Source of the DNA: Ornithinimicrobium ciconiae
GTDB lineage: Bacteria; Actinomycetota; Actinomycetes; Actinomycetales; Dermatophilaceae
DNA length: 64,000 nt
Assembly: GCF_007197575.1 (NCBI RefSeq)
Contig: NZ_CP041616.1
Coordinates: 3,658,001-3,722,000 of the forward strand
Direction of reading: 5' to 3'
Position 1 is the first letter of the stretch, and the number at the start of each line of letters is the position of its first letter. The notes beneath the pieces are model-generated. The model did not search any database. It was not told the origin of the DNA and worked only from the letters and a program-made list of their open reading frames with translations. The translations under genes and the position numbers were made by a program. This document shows, piece by piece, positions 1-7,939 of this stretch.

Positions 1-302
1 CTCGCCCGGATCTCGACCCCGTCGTCGGTGACCGTGAGGTCGACCTCGACCGCGTGCACGGCCACCGGATGGGCCAGTGGCACCAGGTCCGGCGTCTTCT
101 TGGCCGCCTGTATCCCGGCCAGCCGGGCGACCCCCAGAGCGTCACCCTTGGGGGCGGTCCCCTCCCGGAGCGCACGGACCGCCGCGGCGGACAGCAGCAC
201 GCGTCCCGTGGCGGTGGCCTCCCGTGCGGTGACCTCCTTGCTGCTGATGTCGACCATGTGCGCTGTCCCGTCGGCGCGCAGGTGGCGCAGTGGCTCGCTC
301 AC
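1..302 (-). CDS. moaC: Cyclic pyranopterin monophosphate synthase MoaC (C-terminus outside window)
   Basis: This is the N-terminal ~100 residues of MoaC, which with MoaA converts GTP to cyclic pyranopterin monophosphate, the first step of molybdenum cofactor synthesis in the cytosol. The minus strand reads MSEPLRHL, then HMVDISSKEVTAREA and LVPLAHPVAVHAVEVDLTV, all typical of MoaC. The GTG start (302-300) overlaps the stop of moeA as GTGA, so the two genes are translationally coupled in one Mo-cofactor operon with galU upstream. The frame stays open to the left edge, so the gene is cut by the window and is not visibly damaged. Confidence 0.93.
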   Translation of the reverse strand, partial: MSEPLRHLRADGTAHMVDISSKEVTAREATATGRVLLSAAAVRALREGTAPKGDALGVARLAGIQAAKKTPDLVPLAHPVAVHAVEVDLTVTDDGVEIRA

Positions 303-1606
303 CGAGCGCCCTGGCCGCGCCCGGCGCCGTCAGCAGCGTCGCCGTCGCCGTCCTGGCGGGCAGCCTGCAGGTCGGCCTCGATCTCGGCCACCGGCCGCAA
401 CGGCAGGACCAGCACCTGCGACCCGGTCGCCACCTCGGTGACCTCGGCGGGGATGACCGCCAGCCCGTCGGCCTGCGCCAGCCCACCCACCAGGTGGGAC
501 CCGGGCCCGCTGACCGGCTCTGCGGCATACGACCCGCTGACATCACGCGAGAGCCGCACCCGGTGGTATTGCTGGCGACCCTCTGGTGACGACCACCCCT
601 GGGCCACGACCGCCGGCATGGTGACCGGTGAGTACCGCATGCCAGCCCGGGCGGCGAGTGCCGGACGGACGAAGACCTCGAAGCTGACCAGGACACTGAC
701 CGGGTTGCCGGGCAGGGTGAACACCGGGACCTCGCGCTTGCCGAGCAGACCAAAACCCTGCGGCTTGCCCGGCTGCATGCTCACCTCGGTGAACTCCATC
801 GACCCGGCGCCGGTGAGCGCGGCCTTGACCGCGTCATAGGAGCCGCCCTTGCTGACTCCCCCGGTGGTGATCACCAGGTCGGCGTAGTCCTGGTGGTGCT
901 CGATCTCCTTGCTGACCGCCTTGGCGTCGTCGGGCAGGTGACCGGCATGGACCGCAAAGTGCCCGGCCGCGCGGACCAGCGCGGCCAGCATCGGACCGTT
1001 GGAGTCGTGGATCTGCCCGGGGCCCACGGGCTCCCCGACCGGCACCAGCTCATCACCGCTGGAGAGCACCGCCACCCGCACCGGTCCGGTGACGCTCACC
1101 TGCGCCACGCCGGCAGCGGCGAGCACGGCCAGCTGGGTGGGGCCGATGCGGGTCCCGGCCCGCAGGATCACAGCCCCGGCGCGCACGTCCTCACCGGCCG
1201 GTCGCACGTTGGCCCCGGCCTCAACCGCCGCCTTGATCAGCACCTCGTGGGGGTTGCCGTCGGTGTCCTCGACCCGGACGACTGCGTCACACCCCTCCGG
1301 GACCGGAGCGCCGGTCAGGATCCGCCAGCAGGTGCCAGGACGGTGCGTGTGGGGCTGACCATCGCCGGCGGCGATGTCGCCGCGCACCGGCACCAGCTGA
1401 GGGCTCTCGGGGCTGGCCTCGGCGATCTCGGAGGAGAGCACCGCATAGCCGTCCATCGCCGAGTTGGCGAAGCGCGGCAGGTCGACGGGACTGGTCACGT
1501 CCTGGGTCAGGACCAGTCCGTGCGCCTCGGACAGCGGCACGGTGACCGTGTCGACCGGCACGATCCGCTCGAGCAGCGCCTCCAGGTGCTCGGTGACCGT
1601 GGTCAT
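299..1606 (-). CDS. moeA: Molybdopterin molybdenumtransferase MoeA
   Basis: A 435-residue protein of normal MoeA length. MoeA inserts molybdate into adenylylated molybdopterin, the last step of Mo-cofactor synthesis. Visible hallmarks are the N-terminal SAMDGYAV segment, a middle MogA-like domain with LSSGDELVPVG, HDSNGPMLAALV and TTGGVSKGGSYD, and the PGKPQGFG and FTLPGNPVSVLVSFE segments of the C-terminal half. It overlaps galU by four bases upstream (ATGA at 1606-1603) and moaC by four bases downstream, so all three are probably co-transcribed. Nothing looks damaged. Confidence 0.96.
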   Translation of the reverse strand: MTTVTEHLEALLERIVPVDTVTVPLSEAHGLVLTQDVTSPVDLPRFANSAMDGYAVLSSEIAEASPESPQLVPVRGDIAAGDGQPHTHRPGTCWRILTGAPVPEGCDAVVRVEDTDGNPHEVLIKAAVEAGANVRPAGEDVRAGAVILRAGTRIGPTQLAVLAAAGVAQVSVTGPVRVAVLSSGDELVPVGEPVGPGQIHDSNGPMLAALVRAAGHFAVHAGHLPDDAKAVSKEIEHHQDYADLVITTGGVSKGGSYDAVKAALTGAGSMEFTEVSMQPGKPQGFGLLGKREVPVFTLPGNPVSVLVSFEVFVRPALAARAGMRYSPVTMPAVVAQGWSSPEGRQQYHRVRLSRDVSGSYAAEPVSGPGSHLVGGLAQADGLAVIPAEVTEVATGSQVLVLPLRPVAEIEADLQAARQDGDGDAADGAGRGQGAR

Positions 1607-2505
1607 CGCGCCGTCCTGACGTAGTCGTCCAGCCAGGCGGAGAAGTCCGCCCCGAGCTCAGGGTGCTCCCGACCGAGGCGGACGACCGCCTTGAGGTAGT
1701 CGAGCCGGTCACCGGTGTCGTAACGACGCCCCCGGAAGACGACCCCGGTCATCCCGGCTCCCTCACCCTCGGCCCCGGCGAGCTCGAGGAGGGCGTCGGT
1801 GAGCTGGATCTCCCCGCCGCGTCCGGGCTTGGTGTGCTCCAGCACCTCAAAGACCCGTGGGTGCAGCACATAGCGGCCGATGACCGCCAGGTTGGAGGGC
1901 GCCTCCTCCACAGCAGGCTTCTCCACGAGCCCGGTGACGCGCACCACGTCCTGCCCCTCGTCCGCCGGGTCGATCGCCGCGCAGCCATACAGGCTCACCT
2001 GGTCACGGGGCACCTCCATCAGCGCCACCACCGATCCACCACGCTGCGCCTGCACCTCGATCATCTGCTCGAGCAGGTGGTCGCGAGCGTCGATCATGTC
2101 GTCCCCGAGGAGGACGGCGAACGGCTCGTCACCCACGTGCGAGCGGCCGCACAGGACCGCGTGACCGAGCCCCTTGGGCACTCCCTGGCGCACGAAGTGC
2201 ACCTCGGTGCTGGTGCTGGCATCCACTCGCGCGCGCCGCTGCTGGTCCCCCTTGGCGTCCAGCGCGCGCTCGATCTCGGGATGGCCGTCGAAGTGGTCTT
2301 CGATCGCCCCCTTGCCGCGTCCGGTGACCATGAGCACGTCGGCCAGGCCGGCGCGCACCGCCTCTTCGACGATGTACTCGATCGCAGGTCGGTCCACGAC
2401 TGGCAGCAGTTCCTTGGGCACGGCCTTGGTCGCCGGCAGGAATCTGGTGCCGAGACCAGCCACCGGGATCACTGCCTTGCGTGGGCGCATCATGGGCTCG
2501 CTCAT
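1603..2505 (-). CDS. galU: UTP--glucose-1-phosphate uridylyltransferase
   Basis: A 300-residue cytosolic enzyme that makes UDP-glucose from UTP and glucose-1-phosphate, used for cell envelope glycans and storage sugars. The N-terminal nucleotide-binding motif GLGTRFLPATKAVPKELLPV is diagnostic; VMVTGRGKGAIEDHFD, LLGDDMID and GGEIQLTDALLEL follow. An in-frame TTG lies at 2514, but the ATG at 2505 is preferred because TAGTCT sits 8 nt upstream, which suits a leaderless transcript. It heads the galU-moeA-moaC operon and is divergent from the cyclo-ligase gene. Confidence 0.95.
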   Translation of the reverse strand: MSEPMMRPRKAVIPVAGLGTRFLPATKAVPKELLPVVDRPAIEYIVEEAVRAGLADVLMVTGRGKGAIEDHFDGHPEIERALDAKGDQQRRARVDASTSTEVHFVRQGVPKGLGHAVLCGRSHVGDEPFAVLLGDDMIDARDHLLEQMIEVQAQRGGSVVALMEVPRDQVSLYGCAAIDPADEGQDVVRVTGLVEKPAVEEAPSNLAVIGRYVLHPRVFEVLEHTKPGRGGEIQLTDALLELAGAEGEGAGMTGVVFRGRRYDTGDRLDYLKAVVRLGREHPELGADFSAWLDDYVRTAR

Positions 2506-2560
2506 GCTGCCCAAGACTAGTCATGGGCGGCCCGGCTCATCAGTCGGGCACAATGCGGCC
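2506..2560. promoter_or_regulatory. Divergent galU / 5-FCL promoter region
   Basis: The 55-bp gap between two divergent genes. On the minus strand TAGTCT (2519-2514) lies 8 nt before the galU ATG. On the plus strand CACAAT (2549-2554) lies 6 nt before the cyclo-ligase ATG. Neither gene shows a Shine-Dalgarno sequence, so both are probably leaderless; this is inferred from spacing only. Confidence 0.45.
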
Positions 2561-3220
2561 ATGGACGCGGTCCGGACGGCGAAGGCGCAATCCCGCACGC
2601 AGGTGCGGGCCAGGCGCGCGGAGATCGTCGCCGGGCAGGGCCCCAGCGGGCGGGCCGAGCAGGCACAGGACCTCGCCACCGCCTTCCTCACCTGGGTCCG
2701 CGAGTATGCCGTGGGGCACGGACGCCGGGATCTCTCCGGCCTGACGGTCACCGCCTTCCGTCCGCTGCCCACGGAGCCCCCGGTGGGGGTGCTGGTGCGG
2801 TCGGCGCTGGCCGCGGGGATGCGGGTGCTGCTGCCGCTGACCGTCCGCGGGCGTCCCAACCTGGACTGGGTCCTGGCGACCGAGAGCACCGGCGACGGGG
2901 TCGCTGCCGACGTGATGGGTGGCGTGACACCGACCGGGGCCGAGCTGGGCCCGGAGGCGCTGCGCAACGTCGACATCGCGCTGATCCCCGGCCTGGCTGT
3001 GGACCGCGCCGGTCACCGCCTGGGGCAGGGAGGGGGCTACTACGACCGGGCTCTTCCCCTGGTCCGTCCCGGGGTGCCGGTGATCGTAGCCCTGCACGAC
3101 CACGAGGCGCCCACCTCAGCAGGCGGGGCGCTCATCCCGAGCGAGGCGCACGACATACGCGTCGACGGGGTGCTGACCACCGCCGGGGTGCGGCTGCTGC
3201 GCCACGGACCGAGTGGTTAG
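2561..3220 (+). CDS. 5-formyltetrahydrofolate cyclo-ligase
   Basis: A 219-residue member of the 5-FTHF cyclo-ligase (MTHFS/YgfA) family, which converts 5-formyl-THF to 5,10-methenyl-THF with ATP. The C-terminal signature VDRAGHRLGQGGGYYDRAL is clear, and the basic N-terminus with RTQVRARRAEI matches the family's ATP/folate-binding start. The ATG at 2561 is chosen because family similarity begins there and CACAAT lies 6 nt upstream. Its stop overlaps the tail of the convergent acylase gene by four bases. In many actinobacteria this gene sits between galU/moeA and an fmdB-type gene, as here. Confidence 0.92.
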   Translation: MDAVRTAKAQSRTQVRARRAEIVAGQGPSGRAEQAQDLATAFLTWVREYAVGHGRRDLSGLTVTAFRPLPTEPPVGVLVRSALAAGMRVLLPLTVRGRPNLDWVLATESTGDGVAADVMGGVTPTGAELGPEALRNVDIALIPGLAVDRAGHRLGQGGGYYDRALPLVRPGVPVIVALHDHEAPTSAGGALIPSEAHDIRVDGVLTTAGVRLLRHGPSG

Positions 3221-5871
3221 GGGGTCAGCGTGAGGGTGTGCTCGGCCGACTCCACGACCGCCTCGCGGCTGAACGACCAGGGGTAGGACTCGTTGGCCAG
3301 CCACGCCTGGGTCTGGTCGTTGTAGTTGGGGTGGAAGGCGTGCCCGGAGTTGCCCGACTGGTTGACCCAAGTCGAGGCGTCCAGGTCCGCCAGGTCCACC
3401 ACCATGCGCATCGAGGGCCCGGAGGTGACGCGGTAGCTGCCGCTGCCCGCCTCCCAGTTGAAGGCGTTGACCAGGGAGGAGCCTCCGGGAGCGGGGTAGG
3501 GCCCGTCGTTGAACGCCCAGCGCAGCGCGTCCGGCACGGAGTCCCCGCCCAGCACCTCGTGCCGCAGCGGCATGTTGTGCAGCGAGCCCCACTGCCACTC
3601 CGTGGGGTCCTTGGCGATCCGCTGCGTCAGGTCGAGCCGGGCGTTGATCATGGCCTGTCGCAGGATCTCGTCCCGGGTCTCCACGACGCCCGCGGTGCGC
3701 CGGTCGTCCCACCAGACGTCCTCGGGACTGTCCAGCAGGTCTTCGACCACGAGCATCCACCGCGAGTTGCCGTCGGCTGCCAGATCTGCGGGCAGCTCGT
3801 CCTCGAAGGTCAGGTCGAGGATGTTGGCCCACACCGCGTAGTAGTACATGGCCGCGGCGGACTGCTCCCCGTCTGCGGGGGCAGTGCGGTCCCAGTCGGC
3901 CAGCATCTGCTGGGGCTGCCGATAGAAGTCCGAGCTGGGCACGTCGATCTCCAGCAGCGCCTCGATGAGCACGTCAGCGAAGGCGTTGTGGGTGTCGCCC
4001 TGGATCTCGTGCATGTCCGCGGTCGTCAGGGGCCCCTCCGCGGACTTCTGCGCGATCAGGTCAGCGATCCGCTGGGACCTGAATCCCCGGTCGGACTCGC
4101 TGGTCAGGAAGGGGGTGTTGCTCTCCGTCACCGCCTGATTGGCGGTCACGATCACCCCGTCAGCGGGGTTGAAGGTCGAGGGCATCTGGCTGAACGGCAC
4201 CCAGCCCTTCCAGTCATAGGCCGGCAGCCACCCCTGGGCCGGGAAGAATCCTGGAGGCTGCCCATTGGTGCTGGACTCACGGATCGGGACCAGGCCGGGG
4301 GCCTGATAGCCGATATTGCCCTGGGTGTCGGCATAGATCAGGTTCTGGCTGGGCACCGCGAACTGTCGGGCCGCGTCGCGGAAGGAGTCCCAGTCATGGG
4401 CAGAGTTGAGCAGGAAAACCGCGTCGGCCGTGCGGGTGCGCTGCAACCCCGTCCAGGCCATCGAGACGTCATAGGTGCTCAGCGTCTCGACCCCGTTGAT
4501 CGGCGCGGTCTGACCGGCCTTGCGGACCGGGTCCAGGACGTCGGAGAGGATCGGCCCGTGGCGGGTCTCGCGGACGGTGATCGACACGTCCTGCCCGCCA
4601 GCGACCTTGATGGTCTCGATCCGCTGCTGCACCGGCTCCCAGGCGTTGCCACGACGGACCTGCCCCTGGTCGTTGACCTCCTCCAGATAGAAGTCAGTCA
4701 CGTCCGGGTCCAGGTTGGTCAAGCCCCACGCGATGTCGGTGTTGTGGCCGATGATGATGCCGGGGAAACCCGCGAAGGAGAAGCCGGTGACGTCGAAGGG
4801 ACACGCCTCGGAGACCTCTCGGCAGTGCAGCCCGATCTGCATCCAGACGCCGGGCTGGGCGATGCCCAGGTGGGGGTCGTTGGCCAGCAGCGGCAGGCCC
4901 GACTCGGTGTGCTCCCCTGACACGACCCAGGAGTTGGAGCCGATGCCCGCTCCCTCGCCCAGCAGGTTGGGCACCGCGTCGAGCGCCGCCAGGGTGTCGG
5001 TGTAGACGCCTGAACCAGCAACCTCGGCGCTGCCGGAGTACTGGCTCCCTCGAGGGGGCGCCGCCCCGCCGCGGTCATCCCCCGAGTCGCCCTCGTCCCC
5101 ACCAGTCTGTGGTGCAGCAGGCTTCCACTCGTCCTCAGACAGGATCGGCGCGTGCTCGTCGTAGGGGTAGTCGGGATAGAGCGCGCCGAGCTGCGCGCGC
5201 GAGACCTCACCGACCAGGCGCGCCCGGGCCAGCTCGTCCGCGTAGTTGCCACGCAGATCCCACGCCATCGCCTTCAGCCAGGCCAGCGAGTCCACGTCGG
5301 TCCACGGCTCGATGCGGTAGTCCGGCACGGACTGGCCGAGCACGACATACTCCAGCGAGACCTGCGAGGGCGAGGCGTTCTGCTCCAGATAGCCGTTGAC
5401 GCCTGCGGTGTAGGCCGCCAGATAGCGTCGGGTCTGCGGGTCAAGCATGGTGAGCTCCTGCTCGGCCACCCGGCGCCATCCCATCGTGCGGATCACCGTG
5501 TCGGTCTCCACGCCCGGCTCCCCCACCAGCTCGGCGAGACGCCCGGCCGTGACGTGCCGACGCAGATCCATCTGGAAGAACCGGTCCTGGGCGGCGGTGA
5601 AGCCCTGGGCCATAAACAGGTCCTCGGAGGTGTCCGCATAGATGTGGGTCACGCCCTGCGCGTCCCGCAGCACCTCCACCTCACCGCTCAGGCCGGCGAG
5701 CGTCAGCTCGCCATCGACCTGCGGAAAGGAGCGGCGGGTCAGCCCCACGCCCAGCACCGCAGCGGCGACCAGCACGAGGATCAGCGCTGCGATGACGGGA
5801 ACGACGACGCGACGCAGGACACTTCGGGGCACGGACTGAGCGTATGCCACCGAATCGGTGCTGGGCCGCAT
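3217..5871 (-). CDS. Penicillin acylase family Ntn-hydrolase
   Basis: An 884-residue protein of the penicillin amidase/acyl-homoserine lactone acylase (S45) family. These cut themselves into alpha and beta chains and hydrolyse side-chain amides. A membrane segment or uncleaved signal covers residues ~20-43, so it is probably anchored or exported. The alpha chain carries GVTHIYADTSEDLFMAQGF and QDRFFQMDLRRH. The autoprocessing site is GIGSNSWVVSG, making Ser312 the new beta-chain N-terminus and nucleophile. A low-complexity Gly/Asp linker (~255-290) precedes the cut. The substrate cannot be told from sequence; quorum-signal or beta-lactam activity would be guesses. It is divergent from the FmdB gene. 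Confidence 0.9.
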   Translation of the reverse strand: MRPSTDSVAYAQSVPRSVLRRVVVPVIAALILVLVAAAVLGVGLTRRSFPQVDGELTLAGLSGEVEVLRDAQGVTHIYADTSEDLFMAQGFTAAQDRFFQMDLRRHVTAGRLAELVGEPGVETDTVIRTMGWRRVAEQELTMLDPQTRRYLAAYTAGVNGYLEQNASPSQVSLEYVVLGQSVPDYRIEPWTDVDSLAWLKAMAWDLRGNYADELARARLVGEVSRAQLGALYPDYPYDEHAPILSEDEWKPAAPQTGGDEGDSGDDRGGAAPPRGSQYSGSAEVAGSGVYTDTLAALDAVPNLLGEGAGIGSNSWVVSGEHTESGLPLLANDPHLGIAQPGVWMQIGLHCREVSEACPFDVTGFSFAGFPGIIIGHNTDIAWGLTNLDPDVTDFYLEEVNDQGQVRRGNAWEPVQQRIETIKVAGGQDVSITVRETRHGPILSDVLDPVRKAGQTAPINGVETLSTYDVSMAWTGLQRTRTADAVFLLNSAHDWDSFRDAARQFAVPSQNLIYADTQGNIGYQAPGLVPIRESSTNGQPPGFFPAQGWLPAYDWKGWVPFSQMPSTFNPADGVIVTANQAVTESNTPFLTSESDRGFRSQRIADLIAQKSAEGPLTTADMHEIQGDTHNAFADVLIEALLEIDVPSSDFYRQPQQMLADWDRTAPADGEQSAAAMYYYAVWANILDLTFEDELPADLAADGNSRWMLVVEDLLDSPEDVWWDDRRTAGVVETRDEILRQAMINARLDLTQRIAKDPTEWQWGSLHNMPLRHEVLGGDSVPDALRWAFNDGPYPAPGGSSLVNAFNWEAGSGSYRVTSGPSMRMVVDLADLDASTWVNQSGNSGHAFHPNYNDQTQAWLANESYPWSFSREAVVESAEHTLTLTP

Positions 5872-5891
5872 CCGGCGTACAATCGTGCATC

Positions 5892-6263
5892 GTGCCGACC
5901 TACTCCTATGCCTGCAAGGACTGCGACAACGCTTTCGACATCCAGCAGGCGTTCAGCGACGACGCCCTCACGGTGTGCCCCACGTGTGGCGGCACCCTGC
6001 GCAAGCGCTACGGCTCGGTCGGCGTGGTCTTCAAGGGGTCCGGCTTCTATCGCACCGACTCCCGCAAGGGCTCTGACAGCTCGGCCTCGGTGCCTGCTGC
6101 GGCCAGCACCTCCGGTGGCGGCTCGGCCGACTCCTCCTCAAGCAGCTCGGCGGGGTCTAGCTCGGCGTCGAAGAGTGCGTCCGACTCGTCCGGCTCATCC
6201 ACAACGGGGTCCGCCGCGTCCTCTGCGTCCACAGGTTCGTCGAAGGCCGCCGCGAGCGCCTGA
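5892..6263 (+). CDS. FmdB-family putative regulatory zinc-ribbon protein
   Basis: A 123-residue protein starting MPTYSYACKDCDNAF, with a second pair VCPTCGG. The two CxxC pairs form the zinc ribbon of the FmdB/CxxC_CXXC_SSSS family, and the Ser/Ala-rich low-complexity tail (residues ~60-123) gives the family its name. The molecular role of the family is not established. The GTG at 5892 is chosen because the family begins MPTYxYxC and TACAAT lies 8 nt upstream with no Shine-Dalgarno, so the mRNA is probably leaderless. It may be co-transcribed with the SAF-domain gene 20 bases downstream. Confidence 0.87.
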   Translation: MPTYSYACKDCDNAFDIQQAFSDDALTVCPTCGGTLRKRYGSVGVVFKGSGFYRTDSRKGSDSSASVPAAASTSGGGSADSSSSSSAGSSSASKSASDSSGSSTTGSAASSASTGSSKAAASA

Positions 6264-6283
6264 CCGGCACCTAACCTTCCCGT

Positions 6284-7054
6284 GTGATCAGGTCCACACG
6301 GGGCACCTCACCCAACGCCGCACGGCCACGCAAAGCGCCCGGCCCGCAGGCACGGGGCAACCGTGGGCGCCTCGGCCCTGTCCGCGCCGGGCGAGGTCCC
6401 GAGAGTCGAGCACTGCGCCGCGCCGGTGATCGGCGCGCAACCTGGCGTCGGGGGACGCTGCGCAGAGCACTCGCCGCCGCGCTGGCCGCCGCTGCGGTGT
6501 ATGCCGGCACGGCCGTCGTCGCTCCCGCGCCCCCAGACCCCGGGCCCGTGGTACTTGTCGCGGGAGCCGACCTTCCCGTGGGTGCTGAGCTCACAGACGG
6601 GTCGACACGCGCCGTTCATGTGCCAGCGGAACTGGTCCCTCAAGGCGCCCTGACCGACCGGGCCGTGGTGCGCGACCGCATCACCACCGCTCCGGTGCGA
6701 GCCGGCGAGATTCTCACCGACCTGCGCGTCTCTCCCGATGCGGTGCTGCAGGGGCTCGACCCGGGTCTGGTGCTGGCACACCTGCCGCTGGCCGACGTCG
6801 CACTCGCAGGTTCTCTGCACCCTGGCGTTCGCGTCGACGTGCTGGGGACCGTCGACGGCTCCGTCCTGGCCAAGGACGTCCTCCTGGCGCAACGGGTGAG
6901 TGGTCAGGAGGGGCACGGGGTGCTGGACCAGACCGCCGGTGCGGACGCACCGAGCTTCCTGGTCGCGGTGACCCCGGAGCAGGCCAGTCGCCTGGCTGCA
7001 GCCACCGGTGCGGGCCTGCCTGGCCATGGCCTGACCGTGGTCATCCGCGGATAG
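6284..7054 (+). CDS. SAF-domain membrane protein, CpaB/RcpC-like
   Basis: A 256-residue protein. An Arg-rich N-terminus (1-60) is followed by one membrane segment (~62-80, Ala-rich) and an extracytoplasmic SAF domain with GADLPVGAELTDG, VPAELVPQGAL, RAGEILTDLRVSP and VRVDVLGTVDG. SAF domains of this kind occur in the Flp pilus assembly protein CpaB/RcpC and in actinobacterial relatives without pili. No other pilus genes are in the window, so a pilus role is unproven. The GTG start at 6284 is tentative because no clear ribosome binding site is seen. Confidence 0.75.
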   Translation: MIRSTRGTSPNAARPRKAPGPQARGNRGRLGPVRAGRGPESRALRRAGDRRATWRRGTLRRALAAALAAAAVYAGTAVVAPAPPDPGPVVLVAGADLPVGAELTDGSTRAVHVPAELVPQGALTDRAVVRDRITTAPVRAGEILTDLRVSPDAVLQGLDPGLVLAHLPLADVALAGSLHPGVRVDVLGTVDGSVLAKDVLLAQRVSGQEGHGVLDQTAGADAPSFLVAVTPEQASRLAAATGAGLPGHGLTVVIRG

Positions 7055-7179
7055 AACGCCCCCAGAATTTGCACCCCGGCCGCCTCGGTGCGTTAAGGTA
7101 CGCGTCGCCCTGCGCCAATGGCGGTGTCAGGAATGACGTCACAAACCCGCGCCGATCCACGGCGCACATCGGAGGAAAC

Positions 7180-7572
7180 ATGATTCAGGGATTTAAAGAC
7201 TTCATCATGCGGGGCAACATTGTCGACCTCGCCGTGGCCGTGGTCATCGGCACTGCGTTCGCCGCGGTCGTGGAGACCGTCGTCGGCAGCCTCATCACGC
7301 CGCTGCTGAACGCCATGGGCGGGGCCGAGGCCAAGGGCCTGGGCTTCGAGGTCATCTCGGGCAACCCCAGCACCTACATGGACTTCGCGGCGATCATCAA
7401 CGCCCTGATCGTCTTCCTGCTGACCGCCCTGGTGGTCTACTTCGTGATCGTTGTGCCGATGAACAAGGTCAACACGCGCATGGGCTTCGGCAAGGAGGAG
7501 GACGAGGCTCCGGCCGAGGACGTTGCTCTGCTCACCGAGATCCGCGACCTGCTGGCCCGCGGCAACCGCTGA
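7180..7572 (+). CDS. mscL: Large-conductance mechanosensitive channel
   Basis: A 130-residue MscL, the homopentameric channel that opens under membrane tension to release solutes during hypo-osmotic shock. The N-terminus GFKDFIMRGNIVDLAVAVVI with TM1 is highly conserved, TM2 spans ~residues 70-95 (FAAIINALIVFLLTALVVYF), and the cytoplasmic end has EEDEAPAEDVALLTEIRDLL. Length matches the family. An upstream in-frame GTG extension is rejected because GGAGG at 7171-7175 sits correctly before the ATG at 7180. A strong terminator follows at 7632-7663. Confidence 0.96.
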   Translation: MIQGFKDFIMRGNIVDLAVAVVIGTAFAAVVETVVGSLITPLLNAMGGAEAKGLGFEVISGNPSTYMDFAAIINALIVFLLTALVVYFVIVVPMNKVNTRMGFGKEEDEAPAEDVALLTEIRDLLARGNR

Positions 7573-7631
7573 CCTCCAGGCACACGCACCAGCGCACCAC
7601 CCGTCCAGGAGGCTATGACGTCCCGGACCAT

Positions 7632-7663
7632 CAGAGCCCGGCTCCCTCGTGGGCCGGGCTCTG
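7632..7663. terminator. Hairpin terminator after mscL
   Basis: A perfect 11-bp stem (CAGAGCCCGGC / GCCGGGCTCTG) with a 10-nt loop lies 60 bp after the mscL stop and 55 bp before the end of the convergent small gene. There is no U-tract, which is common in actinobacteria. It could serve both strands. Confidence 0.7.
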
Positions 7664-7717
7664 CCGTTCTCCGGCACAGCTCCGGGCCCCTCGAGGGCCG
7701 GGCGCTGTCGTGTCGGC

Positions 7718-7939
7718 CTAGCCCCAGTGGGGAGGGCGCTGCGCGCGCCACCAGTCGTCGGACCCGATGTCCGGCCCGGGCCCGGCCGACTCGGTCTCGT
7801 CCAGCTCGACATGAGGTTCACTGAAGTCCGGAGTCTCGCCCGGCGAGGCATTCGTCGCTGCCGCCACGACGCGGCGGTGTCGACGGGGCCGTCGAGGTTG
7901 GTCCAAGGGCACCGCTGCGGTGTCGTCATCCTGGGTCAT
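7718..7939 (-). CDS. Small hypothetical protein coupled to the helicase-like gene
   Basis: A 73-residue acidic protein starting MTQDDDTAAVPL and ending DIGSDDWWRAQRPPHWG, with no signal or membrane segment. I do not recognise a family. It is called a gene because its ATG (7939-7937) overlaps the TGA of the large upstream ATPase as ATGA, typical of translational coupling, and because the Trp-rich C-terminus does not look like random shadow coding. A role with the upstream protein is inference only. Confidence 0.6.
   Translation of the reverse strand: MTQDDDTAAVPLDQPRRPRRHRRVVAAATNASPGETPDFSEPHVELDETESAGPGPDIGSDDWWRAQRPPHWG

Noticed and set aside
3238..4920. Long plus-strand frame opposite the penicillin acylase gene
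   Set aside because: It mirrors the codon bias of the acylase gene, has no recognisable motif and lacks a ribosome binding site; the minus-strand gene has clear catalytic motifs.
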